Shown here piece after piece: positions 25,111 through 32,150 of a stretch of 64,000 bases of DNA. The position numbers were made by a program, and so were the translations under genes. The DNA lies in contig NZ_JACIJP010000002.1 in the NCBI RefSeq assembly GCF_014199435.1, positions 722,001 to 786,000 on the forward strand, written 5' to 3'. Each line of letters opens with the position of its first letter. Positions within the stretch are counted from its first letter, which is position 1. Below the pieces are notes generated by a model. It ran no database searches. It was not told where the DNA came from and saw only the letters and a list, made by a program, of their open reading frames with translations. This stretch comes from Sphingobium subterraneum. Its GTDB lineage: Bacteria; Pseudomonadota; Alphaproteobacteria; Sphingomonadales; Sphingomonadaceae.

Positions 25111-25973
25111 TGGCAAGCGACAACAGCGATCGCCCGATCGTCATCCGGCGCGTCAAGAAGGTGGTCGGTGGCGGCCATCATGGCGGCGCGTGGAAGGTCG
25201 CCTATGCCGATTTTGTGACTGCGATGATGGCGTTCTTCATGCTGCTGTGGCTGATCTCCAATCCGGACAAGGAGAAGCTGAAAGGCCTTGCCGAATATTT
25301 CACGCCCGGTCCGCCAAGCGCGCCACAGGCGACGGGTTCGACGTCCGGGCCATCGGATGCACCCGGTACGGGCGGCTATACGCAGCGCAGCCAGTCGGAC
25401 AGCCGCGATGCGACCGGCGTTCCGGCGATGACCGCAACATCGCAGGGCGTTGCGCGAGGCGGAAGTGCCGATGTGCCCAGCGCTGCGCTGCGTGTGCTGG
25501 CGCAGGAACTGAAAATCGCGCTGGATGCGGTGCCGCAAGACCCGGCGGCTCGCCCCAGCATGATCGTCGAGCAGGGCAGCGACCAGCTGCGCATCAGCCT
25601 GACCGATACCGACCGGCAGTCCATGTTCAAGGGCGCGACCTCGACGCTCAACGCCTACGGACTAAACGTCCTTTCGCGCCTCGCTGCAAAGATCGCGCCG
25701 TTGCAGGTTCCGCTCGCTGTCGAAGGCCATACCGATGCGACCGGCGGCGACAGCGAGAGCAACTGGCGCCTGTCGGGGGAGCGGGCGCTGAGCGCGCGCA
25801 ATGCGTTGGTCGGGCGGGGCGTCGCGGCCAACCGTTTTACGCAGGTGGTGGCGATGGCCGCGACCCGCCCGGTCTATCCCGACCAGCCGGCGCGACCCGA
25901 GAATCGGCGGATTACGGTGGTCCTGCTGGCGGAAAAATCCGCGCTGCCTAGCGATATGAGTTTCCGGTTCTGA
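25110..25973 (+). CDS. motB: flagellar motor stator protein MotB
   Basis: A 287-residue stator protein that anchors MotA to peptidoglycan. One membrane helix (about residues 30-48) starts with WKVAYADFVTAMMAFFMLLWL, which includes the ion-binding Asp. After a Ser/Gly/Thr-rich linker, the OmpA-like domain has LAVEGHTDATGG, NWRLSGERALSARNALV and RPENRRITVVLL. The linker (about 65-140) is longer than in E. coli. It overlaps the genes on both sides by one base. Confidence 0.96.
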   Translation: MASDNSDRPIVIRRVKKVVGGGHHGGAWKVAYADFVTAMMAFFMLLWLISNPDKEKLKGLAEYFTPGPPSAPQATGSTSGPSDAPGTGGYTQRSQSDSRDATGVPAMTATSQGVARGGSADVPSAALRVLAQELKIALDAVPQDPAARPSMIVEQGSDQLRISLTDTDRQSMFKGATSTLNAYGLNVLSRLAAKIAPLQVPLAVEGHTDATGGDSESNWRLSGERALSARNALVGRGVAANRFTQVVAMAATRPVYPDQPARPENRRITVVLLAEKSALPSDMSFRF

Positions 25974-26419
25974 TGAAGAAGCTGCTCGTCCTCATCCTGC
26001 TGCTCGTGCTCGGCGCGGGGATCGGCGCGGGTGCGGCCTATGGCCTGGCACGGGTCATGGCGCCGCCGCCCGCCGCCGCATCGCACGCGGCCAAGCCTGC
26101 CGATGTCGAGACGGTGTTCGTTTCCGCGGGCACCATCCTCGTTCCGATCGTGACGGGTGACGGGTCCCTGTCCGGCTATGCGAATTTCGACGTGCAGCTG
26201 GAAGTGGAGGAAGAGAAAAGCGCCGAGGTGACGGCCCGGATGCCGCTGCTGCTCCACGGGATCAATCTGCGTGCCTATCGCACACCGATGGCGGCGGGGA
26301 AGCAGAAGATCCTGCCCGATCTGGATGTGTTCAGCCGCATGGTGATGAACGCTGCGACTGAGGCGCTTGGCAAGGGCGTGGTGAAGCGTGCCGTGGTGAT
26401 GAGCGCAAAGCCCGTCTAG
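25973..26419 (+). CDS. fliL: FliL-like flagellar protein
   Basis: A 148-residue single-pass membrane protein. An N-terminal helix (residues 3-28) rich in Leu, Gly and Ala is followed by a short Pro/Ala linker and a periplasmic domain. The link to FliL, which surrounds the stator and supports torque, rests on size, topology and its position directly after motB. The sequence itself is divergent. It converges with fliP and overlaps its 3' end by 4 bases. Confidence 0.55.
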   Translation: MKKLLVLILLLVLGAGIGAGAAYGLARVMAPPPAAASHAAKPADVETVFVSAGTILVPIVTGDGSLSGYANFDVQLEVEEEKSAEVTARMPLLLHGINLRAYRTPMAAGKQKILPDLDVFSRMVMNAATEALGKGVVKRAVVMSAKPV

Positions 26420-27144
26420 GCACCGAAACTTTTGACCAGCGATCCCGCCACCAGCGACCAGCCATCGACCAGCACGAAAAAGATGATCTTCATCGGCAGG
26501 GCGATACTGGTGGGCGGAAGCATCATCATACCCATCGCCATCAGCACCGCCGAAACCGCGAGATCGATCACCAGAAAGGGCAGCAGCAGGAGAAAGCCGA
26601 TCTCGAACGCGCGGCGCAGCTCGGAAATCATGAAGGCGGGGACGAGTACGCTGACTGGCGTTGCCGTGCGTTCGGGCGCGGGTTTTCCGGACAGGTCGAT
26701 AAAAAGCGCCAGATCCGCGTCGCGCACTTGCGTGAGCATGAAGTGTCGGAGGGGCGCCGACGCCCGGCCCATCGCCTGGGTCTCGTCGATCTTCCCGGCG
26801 GAATAGGGTGCAATCCCTTGATCCCATGCCTTTTCGAAAGTCGGTTGCATGACAAAGAAGGAGAGGAACAGCGCGAGGCTGATGATCACCGGGTTGGGCG
26901 GTACTCCCGGCGCGCCGATGCCGGTGCGCAGCAGCGACAGCGCGACGACGATCCGGGTGAAGGACGTTACCGTCATCAATATGCCAGGCGCGAGGCTGAG
27001 CACCGTCATCATCGCAACCAGCTGGACGATGCGGCCGGTCATCGCGCCCTTTCCGCCGAGATCGATACTGATGCCCTGCGCGGCGGCGGTGCCGGGCAAC
27101 AGCAGCGCCAGCGCGGCGGCGAGCAGGAGCAGAGCCCTACGCAT
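26416..27144 (-). CDS. fliP: flagellar type III export gate protein FliP
   Basis: A core component of the flagellar export gate, 242 residues. A signal sequence ends near TAAAQG, as FliP proteins uniquely have. Conserved: SLAPGILMTVTSFTRIVVALSLLRTGIGAPGVPPNPVIISLALFL, FEIGFLLLLPFLVIDLAVSAVLMAMGMMMLPP and IIFFVLVDGWSLV. It is last in the fliN-fliO-fliP operon, overlapping fliO by 8 bases. Confidence 0.97.
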   Translation of the reverse strand: MRRALLLLAAALALLLPGTAAAQGISIDLGGKGAMTGRIVQLVAMMTVLSLAPGILMTVTSFTRIVVALSLLRTGIGAPGVPPNPVIISLALFLSFFVMQPTFEKAWDQGIAPYSAGKIDETQAMGRASAPLRHFMLTQVRDADLALFIDLSGKPAPERTATPVSVLVPAFMISELRRAFEIGFLLLLPFLVIDLAVSAVLMAMGMMMLPPTSIALPMKIIFFVLVDGWSLVAGSLVKSFGA

Positions 27145-27523
27145 GGGCCGTCCGGCGCAGGATCAGGTGATCGTTGGCTGGTTCGAGCCACGGCTCGAAG
27201 CGGAACTCGGGTTGGTCGACCGATCGGGTGGACCCGTCTAGCCGGGGCCGTTCGGCAGGCGAGGAGGCCGACTCTCCGATGACGACATGACCCTCCGGCG
27301 AGAGCAACAAAAGGTGCTCGGTGCCGTCCTGCCGGATCAGCAGCAGGCTGCGCTTTGCATCGACGGTCACACGCTCCACCACGCCAATGCGTCCGCGTGA
27401 TGCTAGGCCCACACGGCCGGGCAGGCGGATGTCGTGGCGGCGCACGATCCACGTGGCGGCAGCGAGCAGGGCGAGCACCGCCCCCAAGCCGCCCATCGAT
27501 CGGGCAAAGAGCATCAGGTCCAT
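27137..27523 (-). CDS. fliO: flagellar protein FliO
   Basis: A 128-residue membrane protein that helps assemble the FliP ring. One hydrophobic segment near residues 10-25 is followed by the cytoplasmic FliO fold with RIGVVERVTVDAKRSLLLIRQDGTEHLLLL. The long C-terminal tail is variable. The assignment follows from this fold and from its place between fliN and fliP. Confidence 0.85.
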   Translation of the reverse strand: MDLMLFARSMGGLGAVLALLAAATWIVRRHDIRLPGRVGLASRGRIGVVERVTVDAKRSLLLIRQDGTEHLLLLSPEGHVVIGESASSPAERPRLDGSTRSVDQPEFRFEPWLEPANDHLILRRTAHA

Positions 27524-27526
27524 CGG

Positions 27527-27760
27527 TTACAGCTCCCGCTTCATGACTTCGGTGATCTCAAGCGACATGCGGTCCTCGTCGACCAGCACCTGCCCCTTGG
27601 CGACCAGCTGGCCGTTGACGAAGACCAGGCTTGGGTCGTCCTGTCCGCAATCGAGCGCGATCATCGCGCCCCGGCTCATCCCCAATATCTGGCGGATCGG
27701 TAGCGCGGTGGAGCCGAGCGCGATCGACAGTTCGATTTCAATCCCGTCAATGGCCGACAT
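27527..27760 (-). CDS. fliN: flagellar motor switch protein FliN
   Basis: A 77-residue protein consisting almost only of the SpoA/FliN domain: IELSIALGSTALPIRQILGMSRGAMIALDCG...VFVNGQLVAKGQVLVDEDRMSLEITEV. It forms the C-ring with FliM and FliG, which are not in this window. The ATG at 27760 (GGGGAC upstream) is chosen over the longer frame from 27871, which would run through the promoter region. Three bases separate it from fliO. Confidence 0.93.
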   Translation of the reverse strand: MSAIDGIEIELSIALGSTALPIRQILGMSRGAMIALDCGQDDPSLVFVNGQLVAKGQVLVDEDRMSLEITEVMKREL

Positions 27761-27788
27761 GGCGCGTCCCCTGTTGGTTCCTCCCCGG

Positions 27789-27843
27789 ATTATAGGAAGA
27801 TTTTGCCGCGCCCCGGCCGAACCCGGCAAAATTTGCCTATCAT
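27789..27843. promoter_or_regulatory. divergent promoter region fliN / flgC with paired CCTATMAT motifs
   Basis: Minus strand: GGCAAAATCTTCCTATAAT (CCTATAAT at 27789-27796), 29 bases upstream of fliN. Plus strand: GGCAAAATTTGCCTATCAT (CCTATCAT at 27836-27843), 26 bases upstream of flgC. The two 19-base strings differ at only four positions and are arranged as an inverted repeat, so both operons are likely controlled by the same factor. Confidence 0.6.
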
Positions 27844-27869
27844 GAGAGGAGAAACGGGAGAGGCAGGCC

Positions 27870-28277
27870 ATGGACCTTCAGAAATCGGTCGGCATATCGG
27901 CGAGCGGCCTGCGGGCGCAATCGCTGCGGATGCGGGTCATCGCCGAAAATCTGGCGAATGCGGATTCGGTGGCGAACACGCCAGGCGGCACGCCCTATCG
28001 ACGGCGCGTCGCGACATTCAAGGCGCAGATCGACCGTGTGAGCGGCGGAACCACCGTGGCCGTCACCGGGATCCAAGGCGATAAAAGCGACTTTCCGCGC
28101 AGCTACCAGCCGGGGAATCCGGCGGCGGACGCGGCGGGCTATGTGCTGACGCCCAACGTCAACACGCTCACCGAGACAGCCGATATGAAGGCGGCGCAGC
28201 GTTCCTATGAAGCGAATGTCAATGCCATCGAGGCGGCGCGGGGTCTGACCATGCGCACCATCGACCTGCTGAAATAG
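27870..28277 (+). CDS. flgC: flagellar basal-body rod protein FlgC
   Basis: A proximal rod subunit of 135 residues. The N-terminal rod signature LRMRVIAENLANADSVANTPGGTPYRRR and the C-terminal NTLTETADMKAAQRSYEANVNAIEAARGLTMRTIDLL are typical. It heads the flgC-fliE-fliQ-fliR-flhB operon. flgB is not upstream, where it is commonly found. Confidence 0.96.
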   Translation: MDLQKSVGISASGLRAQSLRMRVIAENLANADSVANTPGGTPYRRRVATFKAQIDRVSGGTTVAVTGIQGDKSDFPRSYQPGNPAADAAGYVLTPNVNTLTETADMKAAQRSYEANVNAIEAARGLTMRTIDLLK

Positions 28278-28288
28278 GGAGGATCATC

Positions 28289-28618
28289 ATGGCAATAACA
28301 ATCGGCGCGCTGGATGCAGCCAGCGCCTATGGCCGGAGCATCCGGGGGACCGGGTCGCCCGGCGGCGCTGAATATACCAACGGAGCCGGAGAGGGCGCCA
28401 AGACAAGCTTTGGCGATATGGTGTCCGGCATGGTGAGCCACACCGCCGGGGTGCTGGGCAAGGCCGAGCGGGCCAGCATCAAACAGGTGGCGGGGAAGGG
28501 CGACCTGATCGACGTCGTCACCGCCATCGGTGCGGCCGAAACGGCGCTCGACACGATGATTGCGGTGCGCGACCGGGTGGTGAGCGCCTATGGCGAGATC
28601 ATGCGGATGCAGATATGA
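28289..28618 (+). CDS. fliE: flagellar hook-basal body complex protein FliE
   Basis: A 109-residue adaptor between the MS ring or export gate and the rod. The C-terminal half has the FliE signature SIKQVAGKGDLIDVVTAIGAAETALDTMIAVRDRVVSAYGEIMRMQI. The N-terminal third is Gly/Ser-rich and variable. GGAGG precedes the ATG. It overlaps fliQ by 4 bases. Confidence 0.95.
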   Translation: MAITIGALDAASAYGRSIRGTGSPGGAEYTNGAGEGAKTSFGDMVSGMVSHTAGVLGKAERASIKQVAGKGDLIDVVTAIGAAETALDTMIAVRDRVVSAYGEIMRMQI

Positions 28619-28890
28619 ACGGCGGTCTGGAAGCGGCCGACATGCTGCAACTGGCGCGATCCGCGCTGGTTCTGATGCTGGTGATCGCCGGACCGATGCT
28701 GGTCGCGTCGCTGGTGATCGGCGTGGTTATTGGCCTCATTCAGGCGCTGACGCAAATCCAGGAAATGACGCTGACCTTCGTACCCAAGCTGATCGGCATC
28801 GGGCTGGTCATGCTATTGTGCCTGCCGATGATCGGCGAGGCGCTCAGCCATTTCATGGCGCAGATGAGCGCGCACATCATCGGCCCATGA
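28615..28890 (+). CDS. fliQ: flagellar export gate protein FliQ
   Basis: A 91-residue protein with two membrane helices, part of the export gate with FliP and FliR. GPMLVASLVIGVVIGLIQALTQIQEMTLTFVPKLIGI is the family core. fliR starts 24 bases downstream. Confidence 0.96.
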   Translation: MNGGLEAADMLQLARSALVLMLVIAGPMLVASLVIGVVIGLIQALTQIQEMTLTFVPKLIGIGLVMLLCLPMIGEALSHFMAQMSAHIIGP

Positions 28891-28914
28891 TCAGCCGGTG
28901 AAAGCGAGCCGAGC

Positions 28915-29709
28915 GTGAGCGCAGAGCCTGCCTTTGCGGCGATGGCCGCCAGCCTGCCGCAGGCGAGCATGGTCTTCACGCTCCTGTTCGCGCGCGTGGG
29001 AGCGATGCTGATGCTGTTGCCTGCCTTCTCAGACGATGCGGTTCCCGGACGCATCCGCCTGTTCATCGCGCTCGGCGTTGCAGCGGGGCTGGTCCCATTG
29101 CTCGGCCCCCGGATCGAAACGGCTTTGCTCCCGATCATGGGGAGCGACATGTCCCTCGCCCGGATGCTTCTTACCGAAATGCTGCTGGGCGTGGCGCTTG
29201 GCCTGATTGTGCGGCTGATGTTCCAGGCGATCATTATCGCGGGTTCGCTGATCAGCCTTCAGGTCGGGCTGACATCCGCGCTCGTCAACGATCCTTCGGC
29301 GGGGGGGCAGGTGCCGCTGCTTGCGCGCTTCGTCAGCATCGCGGCGCTGCTTATCTGCATGGCGAGCGGTGTGCACCATCTGTGGATCGCCGCGCTGGTT
29401 GAAAGCTATGGCGTGTTTCCGGTCGGCACGCTTGCCCCGGTAGCGGACTTCGCGCAGCTCGCGCTTTCCGCCGCGCGCGGAGCGATGGCTTTGGGGTTGA
29501 GCCTTGCCGCGCCGCTGATCGTCTACGGCATCATTTTCAACAGCGCTTTGGGACTGGCGGCGCGGCTTGCCCCCGCCCTGCAGATCTTCTTCATCGCCCA
29601 GCCTTTGAATCTACTGCTCGGCCTCGCGCTGACGGCGGTGACGCTCGCTGCCGGACTCGACGGTTTTGCCGCGAAGATGGCGGAGGGGATCAGGACGATG
29701 GGGATGTGA
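28915..29709 (+). CDS. fliR: flagellar export gate protein FliR
   Basis: A 264-residue membrane protein with about six helices. FARVGAMLMLLPAFSDDAVPGRIRLFIALGVAAGL and the later FQAIIIAGSLISLQVGLTSALVNDP are diagnostic. The start is GTG at 28915 (VSAEPAF). flhB follows after 3 bases. Confidence 0.95.
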   Translation: MSAEPAFAAMAASLPQASMVFTLLFARVGAMLMLLPAFSDDAVPGRIRLFIALGVAAGLVPLLGPRIETALLPIMGSDMSLARMLLTEMLLGVALGLIVRLMFQAIIIAGSLISLQVGLTSALVNDPSAGGQVPLLARFVSIAALLICMASGVHHLWIAALVESYGVFPVGTLAPVADFAQLALSAARGAMALGLSLAAPLIVYGIIFNSALGLAARLAPALQIFFIAQPLNLLLGLALTAVTLAAGLDGFAAKMAEGIRTMGM

Positions 29710-29712
29710 TTC

Positions 29713-30783
29713 GTGGCGGATAACGACCAGAAAAGCTACGCCCCGTCGGAAAAGCGGCTCGACGACGCGCGGGCTAAGGGCGACGTGCCGATGGCGCCGG
29801 AGATGCGCCATGCGGTGATGTTCGTCGCAGCGTTGTTCGTCGTCGGGAGTGTGGGATCGGCGGCTGTGATGCGTCTGATGGGTCTCGCTGAGCGATTGTG
29901 GAGCAAGGCGGGCGGCCTGACGCTAACCCCGGCGAGCGCACCGCGTGTGGCAACCGGCGTGCTGGGCGGAGCATTGGGAGCGGTCGGGCCGATCCTGCTT
30001 CTCACCTGCGGCACGGCGGTGCTGGCGCTCTTCGCGCAGGGCTGGCCATCGATCAGTTGGCACCGGCTGGCGCTCAAATGGGATCGGCTGTCACCTGTGG
30101 CGGGCGCGAAACGGCTCTTTGGCGCGCAGGCCTGGGTGGAATTTGCCAAGACGCTGGCGAAGTTCGGTTTTGTCATTGCTGTGCTGGCCGTGGTGGCGTG
30201 GCCCAGCCTTGCGGGGCTGGATCGCCTGACGGGCGCGGATGCCGCGACGATCGGGAGCAGTGCCGCGATGATTGTCGGAAAGATGGTGCGCACCGCCGCA
30301 ACGCTGGTCGGGGCGCTGGCCGTGATCGATCTTGTCTACCAGCGAAGGAGCTGGTTTGCGAAGATGCGCATGTCCTTGCAGGAATTGCGTGACGAGCAGA
30401 AGGAGAGCGACGGCGATCCTCAGATCAAGGCGCGTGTCCGGGCAATCGCCCTGCAGCGGGCGCAACGCCGGATGATGGCGGCGGTGCCGGGCGCGAGCGT
30501 GATCGTCACCAACCCGACGCATTATGCCGTGGCTCTACAGTACGACCATGGAGCCATGCGCGCGCCGGTGGTAGTGGCCAAGGGCGCGGACATGATGGCG
30601 CTCAAGATCCGCGCGATTGCGGGGGAGGCCGGCGTACCGATCGTCGAAAGTCCCCCGCTCGCACGGGCGCTCTATGCGGCAGTGGAGATCGACCAGCCAA
30701 TCTCGCCGGAGCATTATGCGGCGGTGGCGGAAATCATCCGTTATGTCATGCGGTTGACGCGAGACGCGCCCGCCGACCAATGA
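29713..30783 (+). CDS. flhB: flagellar export switch protein FlhB
   Basis: A 356-residue export protein whose C-terminal domain switches substrate class after self-cleavage at NPTH, visible as VTNPTHYAVAL near residue 265. The N-terminus KSYAPSEKRLDDARAKGDVP and four membrane segments fit the family. The start codon is GTG at 29713. It ends 44 bases before the stop of the convergent PEP-CTERM gene. Confidence 0.96.
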   Translation: MADNDQKSYAPSEKRLDDARAKGDVPMAPEMRHAVMFVAALFVVGSVGSAAVMRLMGLAERLWSKAGGLTLTPASAPRVATGVLGGALGAVGPILLLTCGTAVLALFAQGWPSISWHRLALKWDRLSPVAGAKRLFGAQAWVEFAKTLAKFGFVIAVLAVVAWPSLAGLDRLTGADAATIGSSAAMIVGKMVRTAATLVGALAVIDLVYQRRSWFAKMRMSLQELRDEQKESDGDPQIKARVRAIALQRAQRRMMAAVPGASVIVTNPTHYAVALQYDHGAMRAPVVVAKGADMMALKIRAIAGEAGVPIVESPPLARALYAAVEIDQPISPEHYAAVAEIIRYVMRLTRDAPADQ

Positions 30784-30790
30784 GACTGAG

Positions 30791-30820
30791 GCGGGGGCAG
30801 CCCGGCCGGACCACCCCCGC
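30791..30820. terminator. shared hairpin between flhB and the PEP-CTERM gene
   Basis: GCGGGGG and CCCCCGC form a 7-bp stem around a GC-rich 16-base loop in the 43-base gap between the two convergent genes. It lacks a T-tract, so it is a weak candidate for a bidirectional terminator. Confidence 0.4.
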
Positions 30821-30826
30821 GTTCAT

Positions 30827-31342
30827 TCAGGCGAAGGTAACGCGCACCGCCTGCTTGCGGCGCATCGCGAAGCCGATCGCGCCGAAGCCCGCCAGCATCA
30901 TCGCCCATGTCGCCGGTTCGGGAATAGCGGCCGTCGCGGCGGAGATGGTGATGGTGCTCGAACCCGAGACAATGCTGGTCAGGTTGAACGTGCCGAAGTT
31001 GAAGACCGGCTTCGTATTAACAATGGTCAGCAGATCCGGACCGGCGAACTGCGTGAAGCCCAGCGGCGTTCCGCCGATGTTCAGTGTCGCGAACAGCCCT
31101 GTACCAAAGCCGACCGATGCCAGACCCGGCGTGCCGCCGAAAATACCCGAGACCCCGTCAAACGAGATCTGGTCCCCAAAAGTGCCCGAGCTGAAAAAGT
31201 CCGGCGTCGTGTCCGTATCGAGCGTGAAAGTCGCGTTTCGCGATCCGCTCAGTTCGAACAGGATGGGTGCGGCCTGTGCGGGGACGGCCGCAATCGTACC
31301 GGCCAGCGCGGCGCCAGCGAACAGGATTTGTTTGTATGTCAT
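30827..31342 (-). CDS. PEP-CTERM sorting domain protein
   Basis: A 171-residue secreted protein. The signal peptide MTYKQILFAGAALAGTIAAVPAQA is clear. The middle is a beta-rich domain of unknown function. The C-terminus carries the sorting signal PEPATWAMMLAGFGAIGFAMRR: PEP motif, hydrophobic helix, then Arg. Such proteins are processed by an exosortase and often reach the surface or exopolysaccharide. No exosortase gene is in this window. It stands alone inside the flagellar block, in the opposite direction to flhB. The ATG at 31342 fits the signal peptide better than the longer frame. Confidence 0.92.
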   Translation of the reverse strand: MTYKQILFAGAALAGTIAAVPAQAAPILFELSGSRNATFTLDTDTTPDFFSSGTFGDQISFDGVSGIFGGTPGLASVGFGTGLFATLNIGGTPLGFTQFAGPDLLTIVNTKPVFNFGTFNLTSIVSGSSTITISAATAAIPEPATWAMMLAGFGAIGFAMRRKQAVRVTFA

Positions 31343-31478
31343 GAAAATTCCAGTGCTTGGGAGGTAAGGCAAGTCGGTGGCGACAGCCTCAACTCGTCAA
31401 AAACACGGCGTGACGCTGTCCGATGGGGTACGTCCAGCGCTCGCACATGGTTGCTCGCGCAGTTACGATGCGGGTTCG

Positions 31479-31511
31479 GTTCGTCGTGTTTTGCGTGTTT
31501 ATTCGACGAAC
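31479..31511. repeat. inverted repeat upstream of the PEP-CTERM gene
   Basis: GTTCGTCG and CGACGAAC, a perfect 8-base inverted repeat with a 17-base T-rich spacer. It lies about 140 bases upstream of the PEP-CTERM start in a 269-base gap (31343-31611) that holds no gene. It may be an operator or the end of a transcript. Confidence 0.3.
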
Positions 31512-31611
31512 GGAGGGCGATGGCGCAGCAATAGTGCGCGCGACGACCCGCTCTGACGGTAAAACAGCAGATTGGGAGCAATCTCTAGGGCCCCGCTTTG
31601 GGACACCCAAC

Positions 31612-32094
31612 TTATCCTTCCACAGCAAACTTGGCGAGTTCCACGCGGATGCGCAGGTCGATATCGTCCAACAGGGCGGCGAATTTGGGGTCGTCCGGGC
31701 GCAGGCGGGTGGCATCGGGCCGCGTTTGCAGCCACTGCGCGAGCTGGTCGAGCGTTGCGCGGTTCGCCCTGCCCGAGAGCAATTCGCGGTGCAGCCGATC
31801 CAGCGTGTCGAGTCCCTGTCGCGCCTGCGCGGACTGGATACGGCGACGTTCCTCGGTCGGGGACACGGCCGCCAGCGCGACCAGCATCTGGATCGATCCC
31901 AGAGTCGTTGGACTGGTCGGGATAGAGAGCGCCCCTGCGTCAGCAGAAGGTGGCGTAGCCATGCCGGGCTGCCCTTGTGGCTGTCCCCCTATGCTGTCCA
32001 CGAGGCGCGTCGTCGCGCGTGTGGCAGGCAGGGAAGGGGTCGGGGCGGAGACCATAGTCCGCTGTCCCGCCGCGCTGATCCCGTCGATGCGCAT
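31612..32094 (-). CDS. fliX: flagellar assembly regulator FliX
   Basis: A 160-residue protein. FliX in Caulobacter couples basal-body assembly to the transcription activator FlbD. Family marks are the N-terminal MRIDGIS, a Pro/Ala/Ser-rich middle, and the helical C-terminus LDTLDRLHRELLSGRANRATLDQLAQWL...LDDIDLRIRVELAKF. It is divergent from flgI, 56 bases apart, as in Caulobacter. flbD was not seen. Confidence 0.85.
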   Translation of the reverse strand: MRIDGISAAGQRTMVSAPTPSLPATRATTRLVDSIGGQPQGQPGMATPPSADAGALSIPTSPTTLGSIQMLVALAAVSPTEERRRIQSAQARQGLDTLDRLHRELLSGRANRATLDQLAQWLQTRPDATRLRPDDPKFAALLDDIDLRIRVELAKFAVEG

Positions 32095-32129
32095 TGCTGC
32101 CCTCCCGCGACCCGCTGGCTGCTCTGCTT

Positions 32130-32140
32130 CCTATAATAGG
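32130..32140. promoter_or_regulatory. palindromic CCTATMAT motif between fliX and flgI
   Basis: CCTATAATAGG is palindromic apart from its central base. In the minus direction it would place a transcript start about 30 bases upstream of fliX, a normal leader. In the plus direction its TATAAT overlaps the flgI ribosome site (AGGAG, 32138-32142), which would give an almost leaderless transcript. Confidence 0.45.
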
Positions 32141-32150
32141 AGCCATGAGG

